27,479 bases of DNA from a virus, in the IMG/VR virus record IMGVR_UViG_3300042691_008652, positions 1-27,479 of that record. The stretch is one strand, 5' to 3'. Within the stretch, counting starts at the first letter, position 1. Each line of letters begins with the position of its first letter. Below, piece by piece: positions 4,670 to 13,080 of the stretch. The notes beneath the pieces are model-generated. The model made no database searches and was not told the origin of the DNA. It saw only the letters and a list, made by a program, of their open reading frames with translations. Made by a program: the position numbers and the translations under genes.

Positions 4670-5250
4670 GCGGAAAATCCTGACGGTGGGGTGGCGGTGA
4701 ACGCAGCTTGCCCCCAGTTGCCCGTCATTTGGCGTGCGCCACCGTCGCCGCCGCCGAGAATATACAGCGTTCCCGTCAGGCCGGTAAACGCCGCATTGGT
4801 CCCGGCCGCCGGATTTCCCGAGTTAAACCACCCGGTTCCGGCCTTGCCCATCCAAACTTTTCCATTGTCCATATCCAGCGCGACCATGATCACATCGCCG
4901 TTGGTATACGATGTGCCGTAGGCGGAGCCAGACCCGGAGTTGTACTTGTTGCCGTTGGACGAGTACACCGCCCATCCGTTGGCGTCCTGCCCCGGAAACG
5001 ACGCGCGGCCGGCGCTGGCATTACCAACGCCGATCAGCACCGTCGAGCCGCTGTCCTTGGTAATTTCCGCATACCACTTTCCAGACGCCTTGCCGCCCGT
5101 CGCCAGATCCGACGTGTTGCCGGTGCTCGCCGATGTGCGGTTGCCGCCGGAGAGCGACGTGCCAGAACCCAGGGCCGATGGGTTCCACGTGGCATAGGTG
5201 ACGGCAGCTGCACCGGATCGGCCGAGCAAACTGTTTAGGATGCCGGGCAT
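4657..5250 (-). CDS. SPRY (B30.2-like) domain virion protein, putative receptor- or surface-binding
   Basis: The 197-residue protein has a short N-terminal segment (MPGILNSLLGRSG) and a Ser/Thr/Gly-rich linker. Residues 58-185 are SPRY-like: KWYAEIT, VLIGVGNASA, NGWAVYSSNGNKY, YTNGDVIMVALDMDNGKVWMGK and WFNSGNPAAG. The order of strands (ligand-facing G-W-x-Y, then GDVIMVALDMDNGKVW) is that of the concanavalin-like SPRY fold (PF00622), which binds proteins or sugars. ATG at 5250 has GGTGGAG 8 nt upstream. A GTG at 5259 is too close to that site. Its place just after the fibre genes suggests a tail-tip or accessory adhesin. Confidence 0.7.
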   Translation of the reverse strand: MPGILNSLLGRSGAAAVTYATWNPSALGSGTSLSGGNRTSASTGNTSDLATGGKASGKWYAEITKDSGSTVLIGVGNASAGRASFPGQDANGWAVYSSNGNKYNSGSGSAYGTSYTNGDVIMVALDMDNGKVWMGKAGTGWFNSGNPAAGTNAAFTGLTGTLYILGGGDGGARQMTGNWGQAAFTATPPSGFSAWTV

Positions 5251-5864
5251 AAGGGCCACTCCACCTGCGCTGCTGCCCTAATCTGCGTCACGGTCGTTGA
5301 CGCATCCACCGCCCGCTTAGCGCTGAGCCGCAGCCGACGAATGTTCGCGCCGATGGTGGCCCACGCATTTTCCCGAGCTGTAATCAGCGCTGCCGCCGAG
5401 GCCAGGTCCGGCGCCTCGCCCGCATCGACGGACGCTTGCAGCATGGGATAAGCCCCGGCGCCGCCCGTCGCAGCATAACGCACGGCTTCTTCAGCTGCCT
5501 CTTGGTACTCCAACGCCTGACCAGCGCCGGCCGTGATGTAGCGCTGGCGCGCGTCCTCGGCTTGCCGGTCGATCTGCGCCTTTGCCTCGGCTTTCAATGG
5601 CACGAGGTCCGCCGCGCCGTAGGTGCGCGTAACCACGACTTTTGTGCCGTCAAATTGCGCATTCTCGCCGGTCACAGGCGGGTTGCCGTCCGGCGGCACG
5701 GCGTCTAACACACGCTCCACCAGCAGGGCATCACCGCCGAGCTGCGCCCCGACAATCGCGCCCGTGCGCGTCTCGCCCTTGTAAACGATGCTTTGCGGCA
5801 GATCCGGCCACGATTGCAGCTCTGCACCCGTCGCCTGCAGGATGAGTGACGTTCCGATATTCAT
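5235..5864 (-). CDS. Putative tail-fibre assembly or accessory protein (DUF4376-like)
   Basis: ATG at 5864 shares its A with the TAA of the long fibre (TAATG), so the two are translationally coupled. Of 209 residues, the N-terminal part is beta-rich (LQSWPDLPQSIVYKGET). The C-terminal part (about 105-200) is a long helical region with RQRYITAGAGQALEYQ...EEAVRYA and ENAWATIGANIRRLRLSAKRAVD. This helical segment resembles the DUF4376-type domain found in fibre-assembly or fibre-associated proteins of alphaproteobacterial phages. It probably acts as a chaperone or as part of the fibre base. The assignment rests on position and a family resemblance recalled by eye. Confidence 0.55.
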   Translation of the reverse strand: MNIGTSLILQATGAELQSWPDLPQSIVYKGETRTGAIVGAQLGGDALLVERVLDAVPPDGNPPVTGENAQFDGTKVVVTRTYGAADLVPLKAEAKAQIDRQAEDARQRYITAGAGQALEYQEAAEEAVRYAATGGAGAYPMLQASVDAGEAPDLASAAALITARENAWATIGANIRRLRLSAKRAVDASTTVTQIRAAAQVEWPLCPAS

Positions 5865-8131
5865 TAGGTCAGCCCCGATCCAGAAATCATCCAAGAGGTC
5901 GATGCCACTTTGATCGCTGTAGCCACGCCGTTTGCCGCCAACGTGCGCGAGCCGGTGGTGCCCGCGCTCGATAGCGTCATCGTGTCGGAGGTGATGGAGA
6001 TCGTTACCGTATTGATCTGGTTGACGAACGAAATCACGGTTCCGATGGGGTAGGGCACGTTGGCGTTGCTATCGATGGTGAACGTCCGCGCGTTGTTGTC
6101 GGCTGTCGGGTGCAGGATGGTCTTGCCGGCGTCCGACAACACGGTGGTGTACGCTGCAGACTGCGAATTGATCGGCGTATTTTGGTAGCGGGTGAGCGCC
6201 TGCCAGCTGGCTGCCGACGTGCCGGAGGTGAGAATACAGACAAAATCCGCTTCCGAGCTTGGCCCCATCACTAAGACATTGTTGGCGCCGGAGGACTGAA
6301 CCGTGACGACGCCGGTCGAGTTGTTGACGACGGTGAACCTGAACCCCGTCGTCAGCGTCGATGTCACTGGAAGGACAACCGTTTGCGTGCTGGTGCCTGT
6401 AAAAAATTGATACCGCGCGCTTGACACGGTAAGCGTGGTCGTGCCTGCGGCGGTTGCCGTCGTCGCGTAGCCCTGCAGACCGACAGCGACACCCTCCACC
6501 GTTGGCACGCCTGCGGCCAATCTTGCCAGCGTCGTATCCGACGCGTGGCCGAGCTCTAGCGACCCGACACCGAGCGCCGTGGAGGTTGACGACGTGATGC
6601 CCGCAACAGGCAAACCCGTGCAGTTGGTGAGCGTCCCGGATGTCGGCGTGCCTAGGATCGGCGTAACCAGCGTTGGCGATGTGGCAAACACCAGTGCGCC
6701 GCTGCCAGTCTCTCCCGTCACCGCCGCCGCGAGGTTCGCGCTGGATGGCGTCGCAAGGAACGTCGCAACACCCGTTCCCAGCCCTGAAACACCCGTCGAG
6801 ATCGGCAGGCCTGTCGCGTTGGTGAGCGTGCCGGAAGACGGCGTGCCCAACGCGCCACCGGGCGCGACGTAATCGGTGCCCGCTACCGCCGCCGCAATGA
6901 CGCCCGACGACGCTTTGAGCAAGCCTGTCGTGCTCGCCCTTTTGATGACCTTGCCCGTCGTGGATGAGAACAGCGCAATCTCGCTGTCCACCGAGGCTGC
7001 CGGGCCTGTCACGTCGCCTGTGCCGGCGCCATCCGCCCCTTTGTCGCCCGTGCGCACAAACTGGACGGCAAGTGTGTCGGTATTCGAAAATGAGCCGGAG
7101 CCAGCCACATAGGATAGCGTAAAGCGCCCGTAGGTGGTGCCATCCGTGATTGCAGACGTGATCGTATAGATGGCAAAATTCTCAGGCGCCGACGCTTTCT
7201 TCAAGATCAGCGTCCCGCGCGTTCCCGTCGTGGTGCTGTCGTCCCAAGCCTTGACGAAGTTTTCCACGCTCGGGTTGCCGGTCTCACCCGAGCTGTAGCT
7301 GATCGCGATCTCGGTGACGCTGGCCAGCGTGGCGTTGTTCAGCCGCAGATCGCCGCTGCCGGGGTCGGCGTTAGTCGTCGTGCTGCTGTCAAACAGCCAA
7401 CGGATGCCGGGATCGGTGCCGTTGGTGCCCGCCGCGCCATTCGAGCCCGTCGCACCCGTTGCACCCGTCGCGCCAGGCTTGGTGTAGGTGACGCCCAACG
7501 GCGCGTTTGCGCTGAACGAGCCCGCATGCGTGACGTAGGTGACAGCAAGGCGCGTGAAACCGCTTTCATCGGTCGAAGCTCCGGAAATGGTAAATATGAC
7601 GACGTTTGCGGGCGCAGTGCGGTTCTGGATGATCAGCGTGCCGCGATCCGAGGTGCCGACATCATCCCATGTCAGCACGAAGGCCGACAGGTCGGCGCCG
7701 TTCGCGTCGTTGTCATCAATGGCGATTTCGGTGACAGACCCGAGCGTGGCGTTGTTGAAACGGACGTAGCCAGAGCCGGGGTCCGCGTTGGTCGTCGTCG
7801 AAGTAGAGAACGTATAGGCGAGGCCCGGCGACGAAAGCAGCAGGTTGTAATCGGTTCCGCCGCTGTCCTTGAACTTCAGCGTCGTCACGCCACCGACATC
7901 GGCGACATAGAGCCGCCCGACGTTGGCTGACGGGCTTGCAACCGTGGTCTCGTCGAAGTCCACATGCGCCGTGACCTTGCCCTTGCCGGAGATCGACAGG
8001 CTATCGGTTAGCGCGTCTTCGATGTCCTGAAGCGTCGTGTTCCAATCGCTTTCATCAATAGTTTGGCCTTCGACAGCGGGGTTAAAGCTGTTGGACGGCG
8101 CCGTGTAGGTGCCCGAAGCATCGCGGCTCAT
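5864..8131 (-). CDS. Long tail fibre with duplicated beta domain and collagen-like linker
   Basis: The 755 residues are low in Lys/Arg/Cys and rich in Thr, Ser, Gly and Ala, as in trimeric phage fibres. The N-terminal 60 residues (GTYTAPSNSFNPAVEGQTID...ALTDSLSISGKG) resemble the start of the adjacent 313-aa fibre and are likely the virion anchor. Two similar domains of about 110 residues follow (106-217 and 246-360). They are joined by a GATGATGATG-type collagen-like stretch at 219-240. Then come two fibre motifs LGTP(S/T)SGTLTN(A/C)TGLP (428-443 and 493-508) and a beta-rich C-terminus ending TSWMISGSGLT. GGAG lies 8 nt before ATG 8131. It should contact the host surface. Confidence 0.85.
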   Translation of the reverse strand: MSRDASGTYTAPSNSFNPAVEGQTIDESDWNTTLQDIEDALTDSLSISGKGKVTAHVDFDETTVASPSANVGRLYVADVGGVTTLKFKDSGGTDYNLLLSSPGLAYTFSTSTTTNADPGSGYVRFNNATLGSVTEIAIDDNDANGADLSAFVLTWDDVGTSDRGTLIIQNRTAPANVVIFTISGASTDESGFTRLAVTYVTHAGSFSANAPLGVTYTKPGATGATGATGSNGAAGTNGTDPGIRWLFDSSTTTNADPGSGDLRLNNATLASVTEIAISYSSGETGNPSVENFVKAWDDSTTTGTRGTLILKKASAPENFAIYTITSAITDGTTYGRFTLSYVAGSGSFSNTDTLAVQFVRTGDKGADGAGTGDVTGPAASVDSEIALFSSTTGKVIKRASTTGLLKASSGVIAAAVAGTDYVAPGGALGTPSSGTLTNATGLPISTGVSGLGTGVATFLATPSSANLAAAVTGETGSGALVFATSPTLVTPILGTPTSGTLTNCTGLPVAGITSSTSTALGVGSLELGHASDTTLARLAAGVPTVEGVAVGLQGYATTATAAGTTTLTVSSARYQFFTGTSTQTVVLPVTSTLTTGFRFTVVNNSTGVVTVQSSGANNVLVMGPSSEADFVCILTSGTSAASWQALTRYQNTPINSQSAAYTTVLSDAGKTILHPTADNNARTFTIDSNANVPYPIGTVISFVNQINTVTISITSDTMTLSSAGTTGSRTLAANGVATAIKVASTSWMISGSGLT

Positions 8132-9073
8132 TTATTGATCTCCGAAAACCATGATTGAGCACTCGATGCTTTCGACACCAGATCCGTCTGTGTTGTGGAC
8201 GGAGAATGTGAACGTGCTCGTTGTGCGCGACAGGTTGACCATCCACGTCCGGCCATTGACCGCATGCGGTGTGTAGAAAATCGCGTAGGCTGTGCTCGAC
8301 ATCGCCGTTGACAGCGTCACGGTATAGTTGCCGGTCGAGTTGCGGGTGATGCTGGCGAAGCCGGTCCCTGCCCCAAGGCTTGGCGTCGTGCCTGAGAAGG
8401 TCACCAGTGCCCACGCCTTGGGGCTCAGCGGGTGGAATTTCTGTGTGCCGCTCGTGACGATCTTAGATGTGGAGGTGCCAGTCTCTTGATCGGATTGGCT
8501 GGCCAGACCCGACGCCAGCAGCACGTTCGATCCCTCAACCGCGATCACGCCGGCCGAGGCGCGGGTGATGGTGGTGTCGGCGTTTTCGATGTTGATCGAA
8601 GGGATGGTGGGCGTGCCACCCGTGACGGTGAACCCGTCTGCGAACGTCGGCACGCCGGAGAAGGTAAGAGCCCCGGAAAACGTCGGCGTGCCCGCGAGCG
8701 TACCGCTGAACGTTGCCCCGGCTATCGTCGGTGTGGTCAGGGACGCAGAGGTTGCCGTCAACCCCGTAATTGTGAACGCCGTGCTCGTCGCGCTGGCGAT
8801 CTCAGTGCCGCCCGCGCTAAAGCCCAGCGTGTCGGCAGCCTTGCGAAAGACACCGGTATTGGTGTCCCCTGAGAACGCGATGCCCGGTGACGTGGCGCTG
8901 CCCGCCGTGGCCTGCAGCTGGCCCGTCATCGCAGCTTGGCCGTCACGCGGCAGAGAGTTGGTGATCTCTGTCGCGATGTCGGTAAAGTTGGCGTTGACAG
9001 CCGAACTCGAGATCGTTGTGCCCGAGCTGAAGATATTCGGAATCGAGTGCGTTCCACTGCCGTTTCTCGGCAT
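8132..9073 (-). CDS. Short tail fibre
   Basis: The 313-residue protein begins MPRNGSGTHSIPNIFSSG, continues ISSSAVNANFTDIATEITNSL and then PRDGQAAMTGQLQATAG, the usual anchor and first repeat of many podovirus fibres (P.nGsGtys...T.IsS...N....DIA..lt.sl..DG...MTG). A Thr/Ser/Gly repeat body (about 90-170) and a distinct C-terminal beta domain (about 215-313, NYTVTLSTAMSSTAYAIFY ... ECSIMVFGDQ) follow. ATG 9073 has AGAAGGA 8 nt upstream. Its TAA abuts the ATG of the long fibre. Two fibres with related anchors suggest either a layered fibre or two receptor-binding proteins. Confidence 0.8.
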   Translation of the reverse strand: MPRNGSGTHSIPNIFSSGTTISSSAVNANFTDIATEITNSLPRDGQAAMTGQLQATAGSATSPGIAFSGDTNTGVFRKAADTLGFSAGGTEIASATSTAFTITGLTATSASLTTPTIAGATFSGTLAGTPTFSGALTFSGVPTFADGFTVTGGTPTIPSINIENADTTITRASAGVIAVEGSNVLLASGLASQSDQETGTSTSKIVTSGTQKFHPLSPKAWALVTFSGTTPSLGAGTGFASITRNSTGNYTVTLSTAMSSTAYAIFYTPHAVNGRTWMVNLSRTTSTFTFSVHNTDGSGVESIECSIMVFGDQ

Positions 9074-9151
9074 GGTGCGGTCCTTCTCGGTAATGTGGAG
9101 GAAACAGACGCGCGGCTAGCGCCGCATCATTCTGAGCGCTACGGTCCCCGT

Positions 9152-9265
9152 ATGCGCTTCATGTCCTACTGGACGCTGGCCGGACTGATGTTCCTTGCCG
9201 GTTTTTTAGCTGTAAAATCTGCCAAGATCGGCGCTAAGATTTGGCTGCTGTCAGTCTTCGGATGA
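9152..9265 (+). CDS. Possible 37-aa plus-strand membrane peptide in the fibre/ejection gap
   Basis: The 177-bp gap between the ejection and fibre genes contains an ATG frame on the opposite strand: MRFMSYWTLAGLMFLAGFLAV, then KSAKIGAKIWLLSVFG. It has a membrane helix at about residues 5-21 and a basic amphipathic tail. The TGA at 9263-9265 overlaps the end of the ejection gene. No Shine-Dalgarno or promoter is evident, so it may be chance. The clean membrane-helix-plus-basic-tail pattern in an otherwise unusual gap is the reason it is listed. Confidence 0.3.
   Translation: MRFMSYWTLAGLMFLAGFLAVKSAKIGAKIWLLSVFG
9214..9245 (-). terminator. Probable intrinsic terminator after the ejection genes
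   Basis: On the minus strand, just after the TGA of the 800-aa gene, GCCAAATC pairs with GATCTTGGC (9245-9238 with 9229-9221, one bulged base) around an 8-nt loop. A TTTT run follows at 9217-9214. The U-tract is short, so partial termination is likely. It would separate expression of fibres from head and ejection genes. Confidence 0.4.
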
Positions 9266-11653
9266 GCGGGCACCAATGGCCGCGCCGATGCCGCCGTAGG
9301 ACGGCGCCGGAAGCCTTGGCAAAGCGCCGGACATGGCCTCGCTGGCCAGTGCGTGGCCATATCCTGTTTTGATGGCGCGAGCGCCCGCCACGTTGCCGAC
9401 CGTCTGCGCCAGCCTGCTGTTGAAGCCAAGTGCGGCGATCATGTTCGAGAAAAAATCTCGCGCAAAGCCCGCCGCCGAAACACCGGACCAGCTGCGGTTG
9501 AGGTTCTTTTTTTCTATGCCCTGCAGAGACATGGCAAAACGGCGCATGGCGCTGATCTCGGCCGGGGTGTAAAGCATCCGCGCCACGCTGGCCTGCGTCT
9601 GTAGCGTCTGATTGAGGTTGGTCTGCAGCGCTTGCGCCCCATACACCTTGCCGCTCTTGTCCTGCACCATGCGCAGGAAATAGGCGAGGCGTATATCGTC
9701 CCACGCGGCCTTGGCCGCCTCTGGCGCAAGGTGCGTGTCATAGGCTTTCTTGAGGCTCGACAAAGCCGTGAGCGTCCCGCCCTTGATCTGTGCTGTCGGC
9801 CCCGTGAACAGGGCATTGACGACGCCTTCGGCGCTGTCGGCTTTCTTTAGGACATCGGACAGGATGCGCGCACCGGCCGTGCCGCGCTCTCCTTCAAAGA
9901 TCTGATGGATGTCGCGGGAGATACCGCGGGCAATGGCCATTTTGCCAACGTCGAACGGATTAGCGCCTTTGAGCAAACCTTGCTCTGCCGCCTCTCGCAC
10001 CCAATCGTTAAATGCCTCGTACATCGCGCCAGCGGCGCGCTTCTCCGTTTGGGTCTCCGCATCTGCCAGATGGGCGCTGAGGCGCTTGCGAAATTGGTCA
10101 ATGTTGCCTTTGGGGTCGTAGTTGATCCAGCTAGCGGCCTTTTCAGGCGCTTTTCCGGCTAGAAATGCGTCAAGATCCTGCGCCATACGCTCGGCCGCGC
10201 CACCTTTCGTCACCGGAAACGCACCGAGCTTGTCATTAAGTTTCTGCCGAAGCGAGGTCAGCGCACCAGTCTCTGGCGTGACATCGCGCGGCACAAAAGA
10301 CCACGCGAAGTCTTCCTTGGCTTTCGCTGCGGACAGAGCTTCTTCGGTGTTCTGCCGGATGCTCGCGCCTACCTCTGCCTTACCGTAGTCTGCAGACGTT
10401 CTTCCCGGAGCGATCCGCTGCGCCAATCCGGGCTGCGTTGCGCCCGTGCCGTCCGTGATAGTGCCGAGCGCGGCGCTTTCGATAGCCTGCCGCTGCTGCT
10501 CATCCAACGCCTTCATCCGGTCGGCCGGACCTGCCCCGTAGTTGCTCGAGCGGATGTGCTGCTCCTTAAGCAATTGCCCGGCATCTTGCGTCAGCTCGCC
10601 CTTGGTGCGGGGGATACCGAACTCGCGGTTGGTGATCTTGTTTGCAACCATGGTCGCGTTGCCGGTCTGAGCCATCCCCTTGGCAAATTCCTGCTGCAGC
10701 TCCTGGCTGAGGTCTGTCGGGTCAAGCCCGGCGTCCTTGGCTGCCTGCGCTCCCTTTGCCGTCAGACGACCGGCGGCCTTGTCGTAGAGACCCGGCTCCG
10801 TCACAAACTTGCGCCAGAGGGCACCCGTCGCCGCGCCCGCAAATTCGCCTGCCGCGCCAAACCCGCCAGATAGTCCTGCTTTGATGGCGGATTGGCCAAC
10901 ATCAAAATTGTCGCCACCCAAAGCCGTATTAACCACGTCCTGCGCTACGCTGGTCGCGCCCTGCCCCCACATCTGCGCCAGCGCCCGCCAGCCAAGGGCG
11001 CCGCCCTTGGTGAGCGCATTGATGCCGCGACCAACGCCGACATTGGCCGCGACGCCCATGCCGCCGCGCACGACGTCCTGTATGTCGATGCCGGGTTGAT
11101 TGACATAGGCCCGCTGTTCGCTGCTATCCTGGCCTTTGTAGACAATAACAGGGTAGCCGTTGGCGTCCTGCTCGGTGCCAACAAAGCGCGGGCCGAGCAT
11201 ATCCTTGTACGCACCGACCATACCCTTGTCGGATGTGCCCGCCAGCCACGCCGCCGACTCGCCCACAGGGTTGTTGATGCCTTCCTTAATCGTGACTTCG
11301 GCAATCGTTGGCAGGTTCGCATAACGCGGATCGCGCTTGCCCATGATGTCCTGCTTACGGCGGCCCAGCCACGTTGCAGCGTCGGGCTCCGCCATCGGAT
11401 CTGCGGGCGCGGTCGGCTGCGGAGCCGCTTGCTGTTGCGTCGGCGTGCCGAACAGCAAATCTACCCCGTCGATAGGCTGAGTTGGGGCTGTCGGTCCCTG
11501 CTGCGGCTGCATGGGCTGTGGGCGTGGCCGCTGCGCCGGGATTGCAGCACCGGGCCGGGGCACGGGCTGCGGACGAGGCACCGAATCTTGCACCGGCGTC
11601 GCCTGCATGCCGCCGGTCCCGAACAGGAGGTCTATGCCGTCAAGCGGTTCCAT
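9251..11653 (-). CDS. Large internal virion / DNA-ejection protein (800 aa)
   Basis: This is the largest gene in the window, last of three ejection-type genes as in P22 (gp7, gp20, gp16). The N-terminus is Pro/Gln-rich (about 18-95) and carries an 11-residue motif twice: PLDGIDLLFGT at 3-13 and PIDGVDLLFGT at 60-70. A long Gly/Ala-rich amphipathic region (about 185-290, GGMGVAANVGVGRGINALT, GLSGGFGAAGEFAGAATGAL) could insert in the host envelope. It is followed by NREFGIPRTKGELTQDAGQLLKEQ (about 343-366), seen in large podovirus internal proteins, and then helical repeats. ATG 11653 overlaps the upstream TAA (TAATG). No muralytic motif was recognised. Confidence 0.65.
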   Translation of the reverse strand: MEPLDGIDLLFGTGGMQATPVQDSVPRPQPVPRPGAAIPAQRPRPQPMQPQQGPTAPTQPIDGVDLLFGTPTQQQAAPQPTAPADPMAEPDAATWLGRRKQDIMGKRDPRYANLPTIAEVTIKEGINNPVGESAAWLAGTSDKGMVGAYKDMLGPRFVGTEQDANGYPVIVYKGQDSSEQRAYVNQPGIDIQDVVRGGMGVAANVGVGRGINALTKGGALGWRALAQMWGQGATSVAQDVVNTALGGDNFDVGQSAIKAGLSGGFGAAGEFAGAATGALWRKFVTEPGLYDKAAGRLTAKGAQAAKDAGLDPTDLSQELQQEFAKGMAQTGNATMVANKITNREFGIPRTKGELTQDAGQLLKEQHIRSSNYGAGPADRMKALDEQQRQAIESAALGTITDGTGATQPGLAQRIAPGRTSADYGKAEVGASIRQNTEEALSAAKAKEDFAWSFVPRDVTPETGALTSLRQKLNDKLGAFPVTKGGAAERMAQDLDAFLAGKAPEKAASWINYDPKGNIDQFRKRLSAHLADAETQTEKRAAGAMYEAFNDWVREAAEQGLLKGANPFDVGKMAIARGISRDIHQIFEGERGTAGARILSDVLKKADSAEGVVNALFTGPTAQIKGGTLTALSSLKKAYDTHLAPEAAKAAWDDIRLAYFLRMVQDKSGKVYGAQALQTNLNQTLQTQASVARMLYTPAEISAMRRFAMSLQGIEKKNLNRSWSGVSAAGFARDFFSNMIAALGFNSRLAQTVGNVAGARAIKTGYGHALASEAMSGALPRLPAPSYGGIGAAIGARSSED

Positions 11654-13080
11654 TAAATCCCCAATCCAAATTCAGCCTGCAGGCCCTGTTTGACGGCTTG
11701 CTGGATCTGCGCCGGGTCAGCCTGCGGATTTTGCTGCAGGATCTGCTGTTGCAGCTGGTTCGTTCGCTGCTGGATGAGTTGCGAGAATTGCCCAATGGGG
11801 AGCGCCATTGCTGCGGCGTTGCCATCGCCCTGAAAACCATTGCGTCGGAGGTATTGCGTGCGCGCTATGGTCAGCCCGTATTCGCGGACGGCGCCCTTCA
11901 ACTTGGCTTCGAACGCCGAGGGGTTGTCCTTCTCCGGGTCTGGCAGACCCGCACGAATGCGCGCTTCTTCTTGGATGCCCATAGCCGCGCCCGTGGCGTC
12001 CTTGATGCCTTGTGTAAGGTTAGAAATCGCGTCACGCTTGAACATCGTATATTCGACGTGATCCTTGACCATTTCGGGCGGCAGCTTCTTACGGGTCGCC
12101 TCGAAGCTGTCGGCCCAGCTAATGCCGTATTGCTTGGCCTTGTTTTCGTAGGTCAGCCACTCCGGCTTGAACCCTGAAGCAATAGTGCGCATGCGCTGCA
12201 GCCCTTCGACGGCGGCCAACGCTTTCTTGTCGTTCTCGTTTGCGGCTTCCTTGCCGAGCCTGTCGGCATTGACGCCATCCATGATCATCTTGCCGGCATC
12301 GCCCTTGCCCTTCAGCGCAAGCCCAAGCCCAAGCGTCTCGGCCTGATCCTTTGGCATTGGCCCTATGCCGGGGATGTTGACCATCGGCGGCGGCGGCGGC
12401 GTTGGCTGCCCACCGGCTTGGGTGAGGACCACGCCGGGTCCGCCGTCTTGACCATTGAACGACTGCGGCCGGATCGGTGACGGAGGCGCCTGCACATTGC
12501 CACGCAACTTGTCCGCGATGCTCTGCATGATCGGGTCCGGCGCCTCGTATTTGCCGTTGACCACAAACGAGTTATATTCTGGTGTCCCAGGCCTCAGCCC
12601 ATAATTTTCCGCAACCGATGCGCGATATTCCGGTGTCGCAGTTTTGAGCTGGGCGAGATTGGCTTCGGTGACTTTCTGCGCCAAGCCCTTGCCGTCGATG
12701 TCGGCCTGCATCGCCTGCCGGCGCAGCTGGTACATCGGGTCGGACTGCTCGAGCTTCTGCCCGATGACCTTTTGCCCGATGTTGCCGGCCATATCGGTGG
12801 TCCAGGCGTTACCGATGCCGGAAGCAGCTGCGCCCGCCGGATCTTTCATGGCCTGCTGCATGAACGCGCCGCGCGACGCGATGCCCTCCTTTTCCGCGTC
12901 CGAAGCCGTGCGGCCATAATATCCGCCCATGCCGCCCTGCAGGACGCGCGCAAGGCCCTGTGTCCAGTGCCCCACGGGGCTGGCGTCGGTGCCCTGCTGG
13001 AGCAGCGCCTGCGCCAGCTTGCGGCGCTGGTCCACGTCGGTCGGCGTCATCGAGGGATTGGAAAAAGCGGCAGGCGTCAT
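11653..13080 (-). CDS. Internal virion / ejection protein (475 aa)
   Basis: ATG 13080 overlaps the preceding TGA (ATGA). The N-terminus DQRRKLAQALLQQGTDASPV, followed by WTQGLARVLQGGMGGYYG, resembles a conserved opening of internal virion proteins from podophages of alphaproteobacteria (known from general family recall, not searched). The middle is helical with a proline run (PTPPPPPMVNIPGIGP, about 226-241). The C-terminus is strongly Gln-rich (RTNQLQQQILQQNPQ). High helix and Gln content and its place between two other ejection genes suggest a protein packaged inside the head and injected with the DNA. No enzyme motif is seen. Confidence 0.6.
   Translation of the reverse strand: MTPAAFSNPSMTPTDVDQRRKLAQALLQQGTDASPVGHWTQGLARVLQGGMGGYYGRTASDAEKEGIASRGAFMQQAMKDPAGAAASGIGNAWTTDMAGNIGQKVIGQKLEQSDPMYQLRRQAMQADIDGKGLAQKVTEANLAQLKTATPEYRASVAENYGLRPGTPEYNSFVVNGKYEAPDPIMQSIADKLRGNVQAPPSPIRPQSFNGQDGGPGVVLTQAGGQPTPPPPPMVNIPGIGPMPKDQAETLGLGLALKGKGDAGKMIMDGVNADRLGKEAANENDKKALAAVEGLQRMRTIASGFKPEWLTYENKAKQYGISWADSFEATRKKLPPEMVKDHVEYTMFKRDAISNLTQGIKDATGAAMGIQEEARIRAGLPDPEKDNPSAFEAKLKGAVREYGLTIARTQYLRRNGFQGDGNAAAMALPIGQFSQLIQQRTNQLQQQILQQNPQADPAQIQQAVKQGLQAEFGLGI

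Noticed and set aside
5864-9073. Possible diversity-generating retroelement target in the fibre C-termini
   Set aside because: No reverse transcriptase, template repeat or accessory gene is present in the window, and no adenine-rich variable repeat pair was seen.
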